A stretch of DNA of 64,000 bases from Axinella damicornis (Eukaryota > Porifera > Demospongiae > Axinellida > Axinellidae): assembly GCA_963931865.1 (NCBI GenBank), contig OZ007507.1:11071533-11135532 (forward strand), written 5' to 3'. Below are positions 32,795 to 45,400 of this stretch, piece after piece. Within the stretch, counting starts at the first letter, position 1. Each line of letters starts with the position of its first letter. Made by a program: the position numbers and the translations under genes. Under the pieces are notes generated by a model. That model worked only from the letters and a program-made list of their open reading frames with translations, was not told the DNA's origin and did not search any database.

Positions 32795-34261
32795 TTGCAT
32801 GCATACCGTGGAGTGAAGCGAACTGACTTCGTTTTCACAGATGAGGAACAGCTACAGACGTTCCAGGAGCTGAATGAAGAAGGGAAGATGCAATTCTCCC
32901 AAGTGAAATACACAGCGAAGCCAGGTGAAGTACTTACCACTTTACAATTTCAGTGGGAGGTGGATGAACAGTTTGAGGGAGATTATAGGGAAGATTACCA
33001 ATCCCTTCATAATGAACTCGTTGAGGATGTGAGGACTGCCTGGGCGGACAAGTACACTGCTGCTGTCCTCACAAGAGACGAGGATGCCAACTGCAGAAGG
33101 TATGAGCTGCAGCCTATACCTGACTACTTGCGGTGGTACAAGACGGGTGAACTCCACTACCTTCCTTTGGAAGAGAGAGCTATACTTTCAGGGGCCTGGG
33201 ATGAAATTCCTGGAGTGTACCTGCCATCCAAGGTACTGAACTTGTGTCTGAGTGTAGTGGAGCATCCACCTGATGAAATTGTTCGGCAGTTGTCACTTCT
33301 GTCGTGGACCACCCCTCAAGAAGTTCGAGACTACGAAACCAAAGTCCATGCCCAGGTAGACAACCAAATAAAAGCACAACTGGAAAGGGAAAGATGGAAA
33401 TCGCATCATCTTTACAAGACACAAACCAAACCTCAACTTGAGTCTCAGTGTAAAAAGCTGAAAATCCCAGTAACGTCAACCGTGCTCAAGCATCAGCTAG
33501 TGGACCTCATCAGCCAACATCAAGAAGAAACTCCACCAGAACCAGTAAATTGTCTCTATTCTGGACGCTTATCCTCCGTGCCATTGACAACAGCCAGCAT
33601 ACACAACCTCACCATCCCAAAGTTGAGGAGTATCTTGAAGCACCATAATATACCACCATTTGGTGAAAAAGATCAACTGGTAATGAAGGTTTTTCTTTTG
33701 CGACACGGACAAACGGCAGCAATAACATCAAGAGAAGAGAATCAACTGAAAGACCTCATCCAGTTGGCTTACCACACAATCTATAACCAGAGGTACCTAA
33801 ATGTGTCATCACACGTGTACCGCAAAAGAACATACACTTTGCAGACTACATCACCTCATTTCATCCCACCACCATCCCATGTACAGCGTGAATCTGACCT
33901 CCAGTCTCTGTTTCAGCCACTGATAGACTTCTTAGATCACAGGAAACAACAGTGTGAGGACAAAGATGACCGTACACCTATCTTGAAGAACAAAACAGAT
34001 GATGGCACACCACCCTCCAATGAAAATCTGGCGCAACGAATAACTCAAATTGGTTCAAAGGTAAAGTTACATTGGTCAGCAGAGGAGGTAGGAGACATGG
34101 GGTGGAGGCCTGGTTGGTACGTGGCTACGGTACAAAACTACTGCCAAGACACAGACATGCTGACTGTCACATACTCATCAGAACCAGATGAAACCTATCA
34201 TGAGGAATTACTGCCATTACTCTCTAAGGGAGCAATAAAATTGCTATGGTCTCCTGTGTGA
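32795..34261 (+). CDS. uncharacterised ORF, SAP-like and Tudor-like segments
   Basis: A 1.4-kb uninterrupted frame ending TGA at 34261. The first codon here is not ATG and an in-frame stop lies just upstream (32789). The sequence TTCGTTTTCACAG at 32828-32840 is a good acceptor, so the true exon probably starts at 32841 with the start codon in an unidentified upstream exon; the first internal ATG is in GKMQFSQVKY. Two segments, about residues 209-240 (TKPQLESQCKKLKIPV) and 269-304 (TIPKLRSILKHHNIPP), have the helix-turn-helix spacing of SAP DNA-binding motifs. Residues 422-486 (VKLHWSAEE ... GWRPGWYVATVQ) resemble a Tudor/Agenet-like barrel. It may be a mobile-element-derived gene (inference). 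Codon use and lack of stops suggest it is under constraint or very young. Confidence 0.6.
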   Translation: MHAYRGVKRTDFVFTDEEQLQTFQELNEEGKMQFSQVKYTAKPGEVLTTLQFQWEVDEQFEGDYREDYQSLHNELVEDVRTAWADKYTAAVLTRDEDANCRRYELQPIPDYLRWYKTGELHYLPLEERAILSGAWDEIPGVYLPSKVLNLCLSVVEHPPDEIVRQLSLLSWTTPQEVRDYETKVHAQVDNQIKAQLERERWKSHHLYKTQTKPQLESQCKKLKIPVTSTVLKHQLVDLISQHQEETPPEPVNCLYSGRLSSVPLTTASIHNLTIPKLRSILKHHNIPPFGEKDQLVMKVFLLRHGQTAAITSREENQLKDLIQLAYHTIYNQRYLNVSSHVYRKRTYTLQTTSPHFIPPPSHVQRESDLQSLFQPLIDFLDHRKQQCEDKDDRTPILKNKTDDGTPPSNENLAQRITQIGSKVKLHWSAEEVGDMGWRPGWYVATVQNYCQDTDMLTVTYSSEPDETYHEELLPLLSKGAIKLLWSPV

Positions 34262-34408
34262 TGACCTTGGTTGTGTATGTACAAGTAAATGTGGCTATGG
34301 TGTAAGAGGTGTTAATTACATGTATGTACGTACATTTTGTACATGTAATTGCAAACACAACAATGGTTTATGTTGGGCCATTATGACTAGCAATCATAAG
34401 TTGACTAC

Positions 34409-35395
34409 GGCCGTGGTGAAAACCCGGACCGGACCGGACCGGACCGGACCGGACCGACCGGAAGTGAAATAGCAATAATATATATATATATAAATTTTAA
34501 TGACAATGGAAGGCCGGGGGACCCATATGTCAAGACTACAGATAAATACATACAAATACACACTTGTTAAAGTTAAAGTTTACGCTTTTGCCATAAAACT
34601 TTGGTACACAAACACACCTGTGAGCCAAACGATATGAACATTCTTTGAGAGCAAAATAAATATTAGCTTGTCAATAGAGCTCATGTGGGGAAAGGAACTG
34701 TTGAGGGATCTGCAGCAGTTAAATAGTTCGTCTCTGTTCGTCTCTGTAATGTACTGAATAATTATTGTACAGCGACTTAGCGCTAGCATAGATAATATTA
34801 TCTATGGCGCTAGCTAAACGACTTGGATGTTTTGTCAACTATTACATGTAGCACTTGCAGACAACTGCCGGAGGAGTTTCGTGGGACCCGAAGAGCTTCA
34901 GCAAAGGTACTGTCTGTACTGCTACTGCATTCGTAGTTAGCGTTGCGTTTATGTCAAGCTTATAGCTAGCAGAGCAGGGGCGAGTCTCACGGACAGTAGA
35001 ATAACTACAAACTGTAGTACTCGATGCATAGATTACTCACACTCGCTTGGCCCAGCTCTCGGACTTACCTAGCACCGTGAAACGCCAACAAATGCCTGGT
35101 TGCCTCCTTCAAGTCATCCTCGAGTTCGGGGGTCGTCGCTACCGGCAGACTTGGACCCGCGCGGCTACCTCGCTAACGCTTCGTGGCCTCATTGCCTTCA
35201 AAATACTGTGCAAATCAGCCAACTCGCGAGACTAAACTGTTCTCTGACTTCCCTGCACGAGGCAATGCCGCAATGGCTACTCGCAATGGCTACTTCACGA
35301 TCCAAGTAAGCTATTTTCTCTACACGTGGAGACACTAATTACTACTTCCGGTCGGTCCGGTCCGGTCCGGTCCGGTCCGGGTTTTCACCACGGCC
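34409..35395. mobile_element. 987-bp TIR element with (GGACC)n arms
   Basis: Terminal inverted repeats GGCCGTGGTGAAAACCC followed by several GGACC units and CGGAAGT; the right end is the inverse. A perfect 9-bp direct repeat GTTGACTAC lies at 34400-34408 and 35396-35404. The interior has no transposase. It contains ATGGCTACTTCACGATC-AAGTAAG near 35285, which looks like a start codon plus donor and may be a captured exon. Confidence 0.88.
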
Positions 35396-35404
35396 GTTGA
35401 CTAC

Positions 35405-35960
35405 ATGTACTTCAGGAAATTGATTTGTCTTGGGGGTCATAGTATTATGTTACATAGTTGATTACATCCGGGATACAAGAGGATAACGATTTGTCTTGGG
35501 GTGGTTTGGACCACAGTTGCAATTGATTACGTCAGGAGGGTAAATGCTGTTGTTATTAGTGAGTCTTGGGGGTACTTCAATTCACATCAGTTAATTATCG
35601 TCAGGAAGTGTTGGGGGTCATGAATTTTACATTATGTTCGACATACATAAAGTTTACAAACTTCTGGGATACAAGAGTATAGAAGATAATGATTTGTCTT
35701 GGGGTGTTTGGACCACAAGTTGATTACGTCGGGAGGGTAATGCACAGTTATTAATGCATCTTGGGGGTAATTAATATCAGTTAATCATCATCTTGAGGGA
35801 CTCTAGCTAAATTTAATTGGTGTCTTGAAGGTGATGCACACCACTAATGTGTCTGGTGGGTAATTCAGCTTGCTTAATTAATGTCTTGGGGGGGCGCTAG
35901 CAAAATTAATGGGTGTCTTGAGGGTATAAGACAATCCACTCTTCTATGGGGGTGTATCTT
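35405..35960. repeat. degenerate tandem repeat with TCTTGGGGGT words
   Basis: The block around 35480-35620 recurs at 35675-35790 (GATTTGTCTTGGGGTG, TTGATTACGTC-GGAGGGTAA, ATCAGTTAATCATC). The word GTCTTGGGGG appears about ten times. No coding potential. Confidence 0.7.
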
Positions 35961-36095
35961 TATTAAATGGAATAGCCCATTATTAAGCCTACCTAATGAC
36001 CCACTTGGGAAGGTCATCTGGCACAAGCAACTTAAAATAAAATTGGTAGCTAGCTAGCTAGCTATGGCGGCCTAACAAAAATGCAGCTGACTAAC

Positions 36096-36389
36096 CATGG
36101 TCTTCAGGTCAACCAGCAACGCAACATACGTCCGTGAAGACACGTCTGGAAAGTGTGAGTGGATGTACTGGAGCAGGACAATGGCCTCTCCATAGCGTTC
36201 ACAATTCCCTTCCTCCACAATAACTCGCAGTGCATAAATCGATGGTAACACTGGGGACACACCAAAATCTGATAGCTTGTGGGGGACGTATGCTGTCATG
36301 ATGCTGTCAATTTTCATGAGGCAGCCCAGCTCGGGCAACAGCCGCTCCAATCGCTCATTGTCGTTTTTCCAAACTTCCAGTTCATCCAT
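36096..36389 (-). CDS. first exon of a small unknown gene, divergent from PPOX
   Basis: ATG at 36389 opens a 98-residue helical segment (MDELEVWKNDNERLERLLPE ... AIVLLQYIHSHFPDVSSRT) ending at a GT donor (ACCATG|GTTAGT) in phase 0. Further exons toward 35.4 kb are not visible; that stretch is repetitive, so the gene may be truncated or its other exons lie beyond the repeats. The pattern of short amphipathic helices faintly recalls TRFH-type telomere proteins, but this is too weak to name. The start codon is 178 bp from the PPOX start on the opposite strand. Confidence 0.5.
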
Positions 36390-36567
36390 GTTCGTAAATT
36401 GTGACCAGAACGCTCTAGAACGAGTTTGCCGCCCAAGTATTTCAATTTCTCCTCCAGTCGGGTAAATAGAGTAACGTAATTGGAGGCGGGGTCATTCTTT
36501 ATCCCGGGTGGCCACACCCACTTCCGGAGAACTCCTGGAGGAACTGCCTAAGTACAAGTATGCCCAG
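36390..36567. promoter_or_regulatory. bidirectional promoter region
   Basis: 178 bp separate divergent start codons at 36389 (minus) and 36568 (plus, PPOX). No TATA box is evident. The interval contains CACTTCCGG and CCCGGGTGG; CTTCCGG is the core of ETS-factor sites often seen in housekeeping promoters. Confidence 0.45.
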
Positions 36568-39500
36568 ATGTCTCAGCGGGTAGCAGTCCTTGGGGGAGGC
36601 ATTTCAGGGCTTGCTGCCGCGTGGAACCTGGCTAGAAGGCGACCCAACTTTGAGGTCTTGCTGTTAGAACACTCCGAGAGGCTGGGAGGATGGATGCGCA
36701 GTCGCAGGACTGAAGAAGGAACTGTGTTTGAGTTAGGACCAAGGAGCCTGCGCACTGCAGGTGTGGCAGGGAAGACAACCCTTGCAATAGTGAGGAGGAG
36801 TACCAGTAACCTCATACCTATAGGCTTCCCTTTACTGAGAAGGAAAACTGTGTGTCACAGTAGTTGTTCCTTAGTCCGGTTCCCAGACCCATCTTCACTG
36901 ATTAGGTCTGGGAACCAGACTAGTTCATAGACTCATCCAATGTTCTGAGCTGTTTTACTGTGTTGTTGTAACCTTGATTGCATTACTGGAGAACAAACTG
37001 ACACAGTTGACGACTGCCAGACGCTGCAGGTTTCAGAGCTCAACGAGTTCTGTACCAGATGTTGCAAGCACACACGAAAGATTAGTGGAGTAAGCAACTG
37101 ATTATCGGACGACCTGTATAATGGGACGTGCTAGTGCCGAACACGTATATTACCGAAGTGGGCAGGACCTTCAGTCGATACTACAGACCCACCGCGTGTT
37201 GAGCTGAAATTTTGGTGGTTCTCTGTTCTCTGGAACCACAGCCCATCAAAGTTCTAGTTCGGACAAAGGTATGAAATTGATGTATCATCGGATGACATTC
37301 CCTGCTTCTTCCCTGAAGGAACTTTCTCCGGGATTATTGCATGCTCGGGAAGTCACATGACCCCTCTGCCGCAGGCCCACGTTTTGTCACCGTAGCTGAT
37401 TCGATCGCTAGGGAGTTCACCGCCAGTGTCTAATATCATACGGTAGAATGTTTGGCATATTTTGGCGTAGACACTGACAGGTACACTCGAGTGCTGCAAT
37501 ACAGGTATCAATAGAATGCACTGGTCCTCGCCAACACAACGACATGTTTATATGTTGCAGCATTCCTGAGATATAGTCATTTACCTCGGAACTCTCCAGA
37601 AATACTGTCGTTGTCATTACCTGCAGCGCTTCACTGGGGGGAATTGGCAAAGACAGCTGTATCTCAGGAACCACAATATGTAGAACACCATTGTGTTGCT
37701 GAGGACCCCTGCATTCTACTGATACCCATATTACAGCACTATAGTGTACCTGTGAGTGTCTACCCCAAAATATGATGAAATGTCACCGTCCAATATCACA
37801 CACGGAGACCCTAGTCAATGTTCGGTGATATTCCCTAGCACTCAAATCAGCCACGGTGACAAAAAAGTGAGCCTGTGGCAGAGGGGTCATGAGGCTCCCG
37901 GGCGTGCAAAAATCTCGTTCCTTCAGAGAAGAAGCGGGGAACGTCGTACGAGAATACATCAGTTTCCAGTTTCTCCGATCATACCTTTGTCCGAAATTGA
38001 ACTTTGGCTGGCTGTAGTTCCAGAACCAAGCAACGGAGAACCACCAAACTTTCAGCCCAAAGTGCGATGGATCCGTAGTATCAACTGAAGGTCCCGCCCA
38101 CTCTGGTAATATACGTGTTCGGCACTAGTGCGTCCGATTTTGCAAGTCGTCCGATTATCAATTGCTTACTCTCTGCTCCAAGACATTGAAGTGCACAGTA
38201 TAGTTGTAATCATCCCTCGATTCCTATGGTGTCGTGCTTTGCACGCTCCCTCTGTTTGTTTTCACGCTGGTAGCAACATAATAATAGTCTCAGAATCAGA
38301 TCCTTCACAAGGGGAGGAAGGGTGGGGTTATGCACGTGAATTTGATTTGTCCCCATGGAATGCAATTATGTGACAGCAATTAGCAATACCACACATTTGA
38401 CCTGCTTGTTGGTCCCCTCAAACGCTTGGTGATATACGGCATGGCACAGTGATATGCAGTATTTAGTCGCGGAAAGCCTGGAGAAAAGCCAAAATCCATT
38501 TACATGGCACCATTTGCAATCACCGAATGTGATTTGTCACGCCAGCATTCCTGTGTGGGTACAACTCGAAGGTAGGCACATCCCTTGAGACTTCCTCTGA
38601 TTCTTATTCTGACAGCATGTATGGTGCCAGTGCATGTACCACTCAAACAGAATGGGTTGGTTCAAAGACTCATTTCGTAGCCCGTGCCGCAAGTGACGAA
38701 AAGCTGCAGGCAGGAGCCTGGAAATGAGGCTATTCGTTTTACTCTTACTGTTTGGTGGCAATGGGTGGGACTGGACTGGTTACCGTGTGGTTAGCCTGGT
38801 TACGAGGCTATTTCCACTGCCTTATTTCATTGCTTGTAGTATATAGACAAATGCTAGTTGGTAGTGGGAATGGCCTGGGAACAAGCTAGCAACAGGTTGG
38901 GCTTGGCAGTACCGTGGCAATGGGCGAGACAGGATGGTGACAATGGGTGGGGCTGGACGTGTTACCACGTGGCAACAATGGGTGGAACTGGACAGGGTAC
39001 TGTATGAAGGGTGTAGGGGCAGGACCGGGTACTGTAGCAGTAGGTGGGGCTAGGAAGAGTACTGTGGAAGCAGGGTAGGGCTGATCATGTGATGTGGATA
39101 TTGGCCAATCAGCAGGCGGCATGGTGATGTAATGCCGTCCACTTCCAGTTGTGATAATTAAGACGTTAACTACATGATTAAGGGCAGGCATGCAGCTCTT
39201 TATAAGGAGGTCCATAATATTAGCAGATGCTAGTTGAACCTCCAGTGCAGCTTTGCTTTGTATTAAAGTACTAATCATCTTCAGTGCCATTCTCGCCACT
39301 TGATATGATCCAGAATGTTTTCATATGTACCACCGTCATTTTTTTTTAGATGTCCGACCTAGGTCTGAGTGAGGAGGTCCTTCCGGTCCTTCCATCCCAC
39401 AAAGGTGCCAAGAGACGGATGATCTACACCAGAAAAAATGGCCTGGTTGATGTTCCCTCTGGGCTGTCGTGGCTGTTTCAAACAAAGCCCCCCTTCTCAC

Positions 39501-42416
39501 GGCCCTTGCTGTGGGCAGTGTTGCGAGAGATCTCCCAGAAGCGCAGTGGAATGGAAGATGAAAGTGTGTATGACTTCTTTGCAAGGAGATTGAACCAGGA
39601 GGTACAGCTTGGGGAGTTAGCACCTGTTTGTCTAGGGACATTATTGATGAATGCGCTAGCCTCGTTCCCAGGCTCCTCCCTGCACAACAAGTGCACAAGG
39701 AGGAGGCTGGGAATGAGGCTATGAATGCGCTATGAGAATATTATACTACTGCTGTAATACATTGTGCTCATTTTGTTGGACCTGAGTGCTAGTGATTTAG
39801 ACGAACAAGTACGCATCCCCCATACTTGTTTATGTAAACATTAGTTAGGGAGTATAATTATCTGCTCACATGTGCCATTTATATATGTACGGTATGTACC
39901 GTGGAAGTCCTCCTTTTAGCTCCTTCCCACTCTCCCTCCCCTCTTTACCTGCACCCCGCCTCCCAACCTTCCCTACCCCCTCCCCTCTTTAGCTGCACCC
40001 CACCTCCCAACCTTCCCTACCCCCTCTCCCCTCTTTGCCTGCACCCCACCTCCCAAAGTTCCCCTCCTCCTTTTCCCACTGCTCTGCTGCCACTCTTCCC
40101 CTCCCATTTTGCCCCTCTCCACCCTCTCCTCCCATCCCTTCCCACCCTCCCTCTCCTTATCTGCCTCTCTACTACCATCTGCCTCCCCACACCCACACTT
40201 CCTGTCACTTCCCCCTTCCTCTCTTCCGCTGCTCTTTTCACCTTCTTCCCTCTCCCTCTTCCCCCACATCCCCTTCCCTTCCTCGCCCTACTCTCTTTTT
40301 TCTCCTCCCTCCCCCTCTTTCCTCTTTCTCCCCTGCCACACCCACAGTTGGCCGACTATCTGATAGATCCTCTCTGTCGTGGGGTATTTGCTGGCGATGC
40401 CAAGACTCTGAGCCTCAGGTCCTGCTTTCCTCTACTCTACAACTACGAGAAGGAACACGGATCACTTGTGAAGGGCGCCTTTTGTTCAAAGGAAGGTTTG
40501 TGATGAAGGGTTTCACTCCTCACCTCATTCACTAACAGTGAGATGATATTGGTATAGCAAACTTCAACACAGCTGTCATACGTATTTGTGGCAGTCTTCC
40601 CTGCAACTCAAGTCTGGAGCTACCTGTCCCCATTTAGCTCTTAACCCTAGTCTATCAACCATACCTTGAAGTTGTGGGTGCATGGAGTGGATGAAAATCC
40701 TCCCTTTCCTTTCCATTAACAACTTCCTGCACGGTGAGATATGGGTCTATATATTAAGAGAGTGGCAATCCGGCTGCATTGGAAATATACAGCAGGTGGC
40801 TGGTGGCCTGGTGGTTAAAGCGTTTGTCTAACAAAGACCAGAGCCTAGATTTGGTGGGACCAATAGCTTACATCCTTGCTAAAAGATGTGTTATGCATGC
40901 ACCATTGTTGTTCAACATCTGGTACACCCACTTCCTCATTCCGCAAGCAATGAACTTGCAGTTAAACACATACCTGTGGCAAGGTGTAAGGTGGGATGGG
41001 AATCAGACCTAGCTGCAATGTTTTTCGAGCCACAAGTACAAGCTGGTGGGCACCATCCGAGTCCACTGGAGGTATTTATGTCATCGGTATCCACAAGGTT
41101 AGATGAATGCGTCATTATTCCGAACAGTAAGCATGCAATGCCCCACCAGTTGCCTTGCACAGAAGTGTTGTTGCCACCCATGTAGTAATTGATATCATGT
41201 ATAGTAGTTGTCCGGCAGCACCCCTATATCCTCCGTCCAGACCCTCTGCCTGAGGATGTCCCTCCTCTGGTGAAACGTGCGGTGGAGGAGAAGTGGACAA
41301 TTTACTCTTTGAAGCGTGGTCTGCAGAGTTTGACGGAGGCCATGACAGAAGTGCTGAGGCAGAAGGGAGTGAAGATACTGACACAGCAGCCGTGCACTGG
41401 TCTGAGATTTACTGCAACTGGAGTGCAGGTGCAGCTGTGTTCTATGTTATTGTTACTGGAGGAAAAGGCAGCTGTGTTCTACTTTAGTGTTAGCGGAGTG
41501 CGGCTGCTGCTGTATTTTATTAATACCCCATGTGCAAAGCTGGGTTAAGCCCACTACTAGGTGTTGGAATCCCAGTGCATGCACTGCTGCCAGTGAACTG
41601 CAGACAGCACCCAGCTGACATGTACTGTCACAACACCCATTATTAGTGTGGAGTCCAGCTCTTCTCCTAATGAAACTGGAGCTATATGTGATACATAGAA
41701 ACTGGACAGCCATGGTGTGGATCCATGTCTGCCTGCCTGCCTACCATGCGTGCATAGAAGTGATACTTTGGGTCTGTTGACCGATGTTGGGTTATGTGGG
41801 TACCCATTGGCGAGGGTATGTGGCCACACTGATGTCATCCATCCCTCTCCCTTTGTGGGGCAGGTGATGCACAGTCATGTGGTCTCGTCATCCTGGAATT
41901 GAAGCATATGTTGAAAATTTGCAGCGATCACATATTCTCTCTCTCTGCATGTCCTCGATTTTATCGCAGGTGAAAGTTGCAGGAAGTCAGGAGCACCAGG
42001 TGGACCATGTCGTGTCTGCACTGCCTGCAGATGGTGAGCTATTGCATCACATATACAATGCAGTTATCCATTGTAGGCTTCGTAGCTATTGATAAGGTGT
42101 TGTATGTTATAGTTCATTCTCAGGCGGCCTGGGAACGAAGCTGGTTTGTTGCACATGGCATTCTCTACTGGTCACTGGTGTATGCTCCTCGTGTGAAGTG
42201 CTTACCTATAGGATGACTACTGATGTGTTGACAACAACTCACAACCACATACCACACCCACTCTCACATACATGTATTCACTCCCACACATAATCACACT
42301 CACACTCATCACACACATACAATCACACACATACACACGCACACACACGCACGTACGTACACACACACACACACGCACCTATACATACACACACACACAT
42401 ACGTACACTCACTCAC

Positions 42417-42455
<39 letters not shown>

Positions 42456-45400
42456 CACACAGTGCTTTCTTCCCTCCTCCCCTCTGATCACTCCCCTCTT
42501 AGTGACCTACTGGGGACAATTCCCAGTGTCTCAGTCGGTGTGGTCTGCCTTGAGTTCCCTGGCAACGGTGTCCTGCCTGCGCAGTACCAAGAGGTACTTG
42601 TATTCTGTGATAATTAGAAGTGTAGCTTGGTTCCGAAGTAGGAAAGTCGGCATGATGCTCTCTCACATCCTTCTCTCTTTCTCCCTCCCTCTCACCCTGC
42701 CTATCCTTTACTCTCACCTTCCTTGTTGCCTTCTTGGCCTTCCCTCCCTCCCACGTTCCTTCCTTCTGTTTTTCCTTCCATTGCTCCGTCCCTCCCTCCT
42801 TCTCTCCCTCCCTCCTTCGTGCCTTCCCTCATTCCTCTCCCTTCTCCCCACGCAGTCATTTGGCTATCTAGTCCCATCCAACCAGCCCAGCAAAATTCTG
42901 GGAGTGGTCTTTGACTCCTCAACCTTCCCTGAACTCAACAGGACCGACCTCCCCTCCACAAGACTCACTGTAAGCTAGGGTCCGACATGTTCTCTTATCC
43001 TGGTCTCATTCCAGTACCAGCAGCTATCCAGAATGACTGTTGCCAGCAGCTATCCAGAATGACTGTTGCTTTCAGTGTTATATTGTGATGCTGTATGTGA
43101 TTACATTCCATCTTGGGAAGAGGCAATAATGTAAAACTTAATGAGCAATTGCACATTGTAGACCACTGTGCATATGTAACTTTCCCAGTGGGTGACTCCA
43201 ATAAGAGCACCTCAGCCTTGTTAAACAAAGGACAATGCTGTCATATACTCTGCAGGGGCGTAGCTAGGATTTTGAGACTGAGGAGGCATAGAGTTATCCG
43301 TGCGCGAAGCGAGTGGCGAAAAATTTTGGAGCTAATTAATTATTCATCAGTTGAGTACGCCGGCTCATGGTCAGCCTGTCTCTGTCATCAGATCGAACGC
43401 ACATCGTATGCGGCGTGTGTGTGTGCGAGGATCGATCTAGGACTCCGGACACATGCGTCATTATTCAGAAAAGCGAGGAGGCAGCTGCCTCCTCTGCCTC
43501 AATGCTAGCTACGCCATGCTCTGTAATGATCTTGGTTTGCTAGGTGATGCTGGGAGGGCACTGGTTTCCAGAGTTGTTTGGGGATCCTGACACAGCAGAC
43601 ACATCCACCATCACTGAGACAGCTCTGGAGTCGCTGAGAGAACACCTGGGCATAGAGCAGCCACCCTCGCTCACCATCACCAGAGTACACAAGGTGCTGA
43701 GTTGGTAATTTTGGAAGCACAAAAACTGCCCTATCTAATAATATGCTATACAGTGTGTGTTTATATGAAATGTCCAATAAAACAGCTGTTATTGCATGAT
43801 ACAAATTTTGCTGAACTATTCAACTGAAGAGTATCAGTTTGTCCTTACGTACATGAAGAATCATGCACTAGTTAAGACAGTTTGACAGTTACACAATTGT
43901 AAATTGGGGAAAAAAATTGTGTGCAATTTGCGCGAAATCTTTTTCTTAAGTTCCTCCCATCCTTGCAAATTTGTCTACGCCCTTGCCACCATAGCCTGTT
44001 TATGGATTGCGAAAACTACCTTCTTCATGGGGTGTAGTACATAGATCGAGCTTGGTACAGAAACATCATACTCTTTTCGTTTTCTTGTTGAACATATTAT
44101 AGTTAATTAACACTGTTATTTCGTACACACAGAATTGCATCCCGCAGTACGTCTTGGGACATTCCACAAAGCTAGGTAAGTAAAGAGCATCCCCTTTTGG
44201 TATGAAGAAAACACCTGCCTGAGTGTGACTGCAGACAGCTGCTTCCATCTTGTAGGGCCTCGTCAGTGCAGTGTAGCACCCCAAGCTGACCAGCAGCTCC
44301 AGTAGCAGAATCACTCAGGCAGGCATCCGGGTTCATGCTTGCTTCTATTGCTATAGGCAGTCTCAGCTTTCCTTATGATAAGCAATAAAATCTGGGAGGG
44401 GGCCTAGGAAGAGGCTACTCTGAATAGGGATTGACATTCATTTGCAAGTTAAGGTTACGGGATAAAACCGTGTGATCCGACTTGGACTTGGAAGACTGTA
44501 TTGAAATAGGCACAAACAGCATAGAAAGGGCTGGACAAAGCGTTTTTATGACCGTTCCAACATTATACGGCGCTGTATTCCAAAGAGGGGAGTCAAGATG
44601 GCCGTTATTCGCACTCAAGGGTCGTTCTTTTGAGGGCTGTTCAGCCTAGCCAAAAAATGCTTCCATCACGCCCTAGTGCTTCTGATGGCGTGTCTCCAAA
44701 CAGTAGAATCGAGTTGCTGGCAGTCTTCACACTGGAGATTCTTGCATGGCGAATAGTTTGCTGGAATTGATTTAACCAGTGTGCAACAGCTACACTGTGA
44801 GCTACTATTAGTAATATTTAGATACCACTTTGCAGTGCATTACGGGTTTTAGTGCACGAGGGCAATCTAGTTAACGGTCGAGGGCGAGATAATGCACGAG
44901 GCGAAGGCAAGTGCATTATCGGCCCGAGACCGTTAACTAGATCGACCGAGTGCACTAAAGCCCGTAATGCACTGCAAACTGGTATCTAAACTACTTAGTG
45001 CAACTCACTGACCCGAGACAGCCTTTGATCTTTGAAAAGTGTGCATTATCCTAGATAATGCACACTAAAGTGCGATTTAATGCTCCGTCATGTGATCGAT
45101 TCTGAGGCGTCTGATTCGTTGAGGGTCACGTGAGTAGCACTAATGATGTTTAGTCTGCATGTTGACTACCCCCCCCCCCCCCCCCGCTTTGTGTCGGGCA
45201 AGTTTGACTTCGCTAGCTTACTTTCTGTGCAAGAAAAATGGACCACGCCCACCGCGTGACGAGCCCGTAACCTTAAACCTCATTTAGTGGTGAAATCTGG
45301 TCTATTCTCAGACAAGGAGAACATGCTCTATATTATAGGCATGCATAATCATGCCCAAATTTTGTGATTTTTTTCATGCCACCCTGCAAAATATGCCAGG

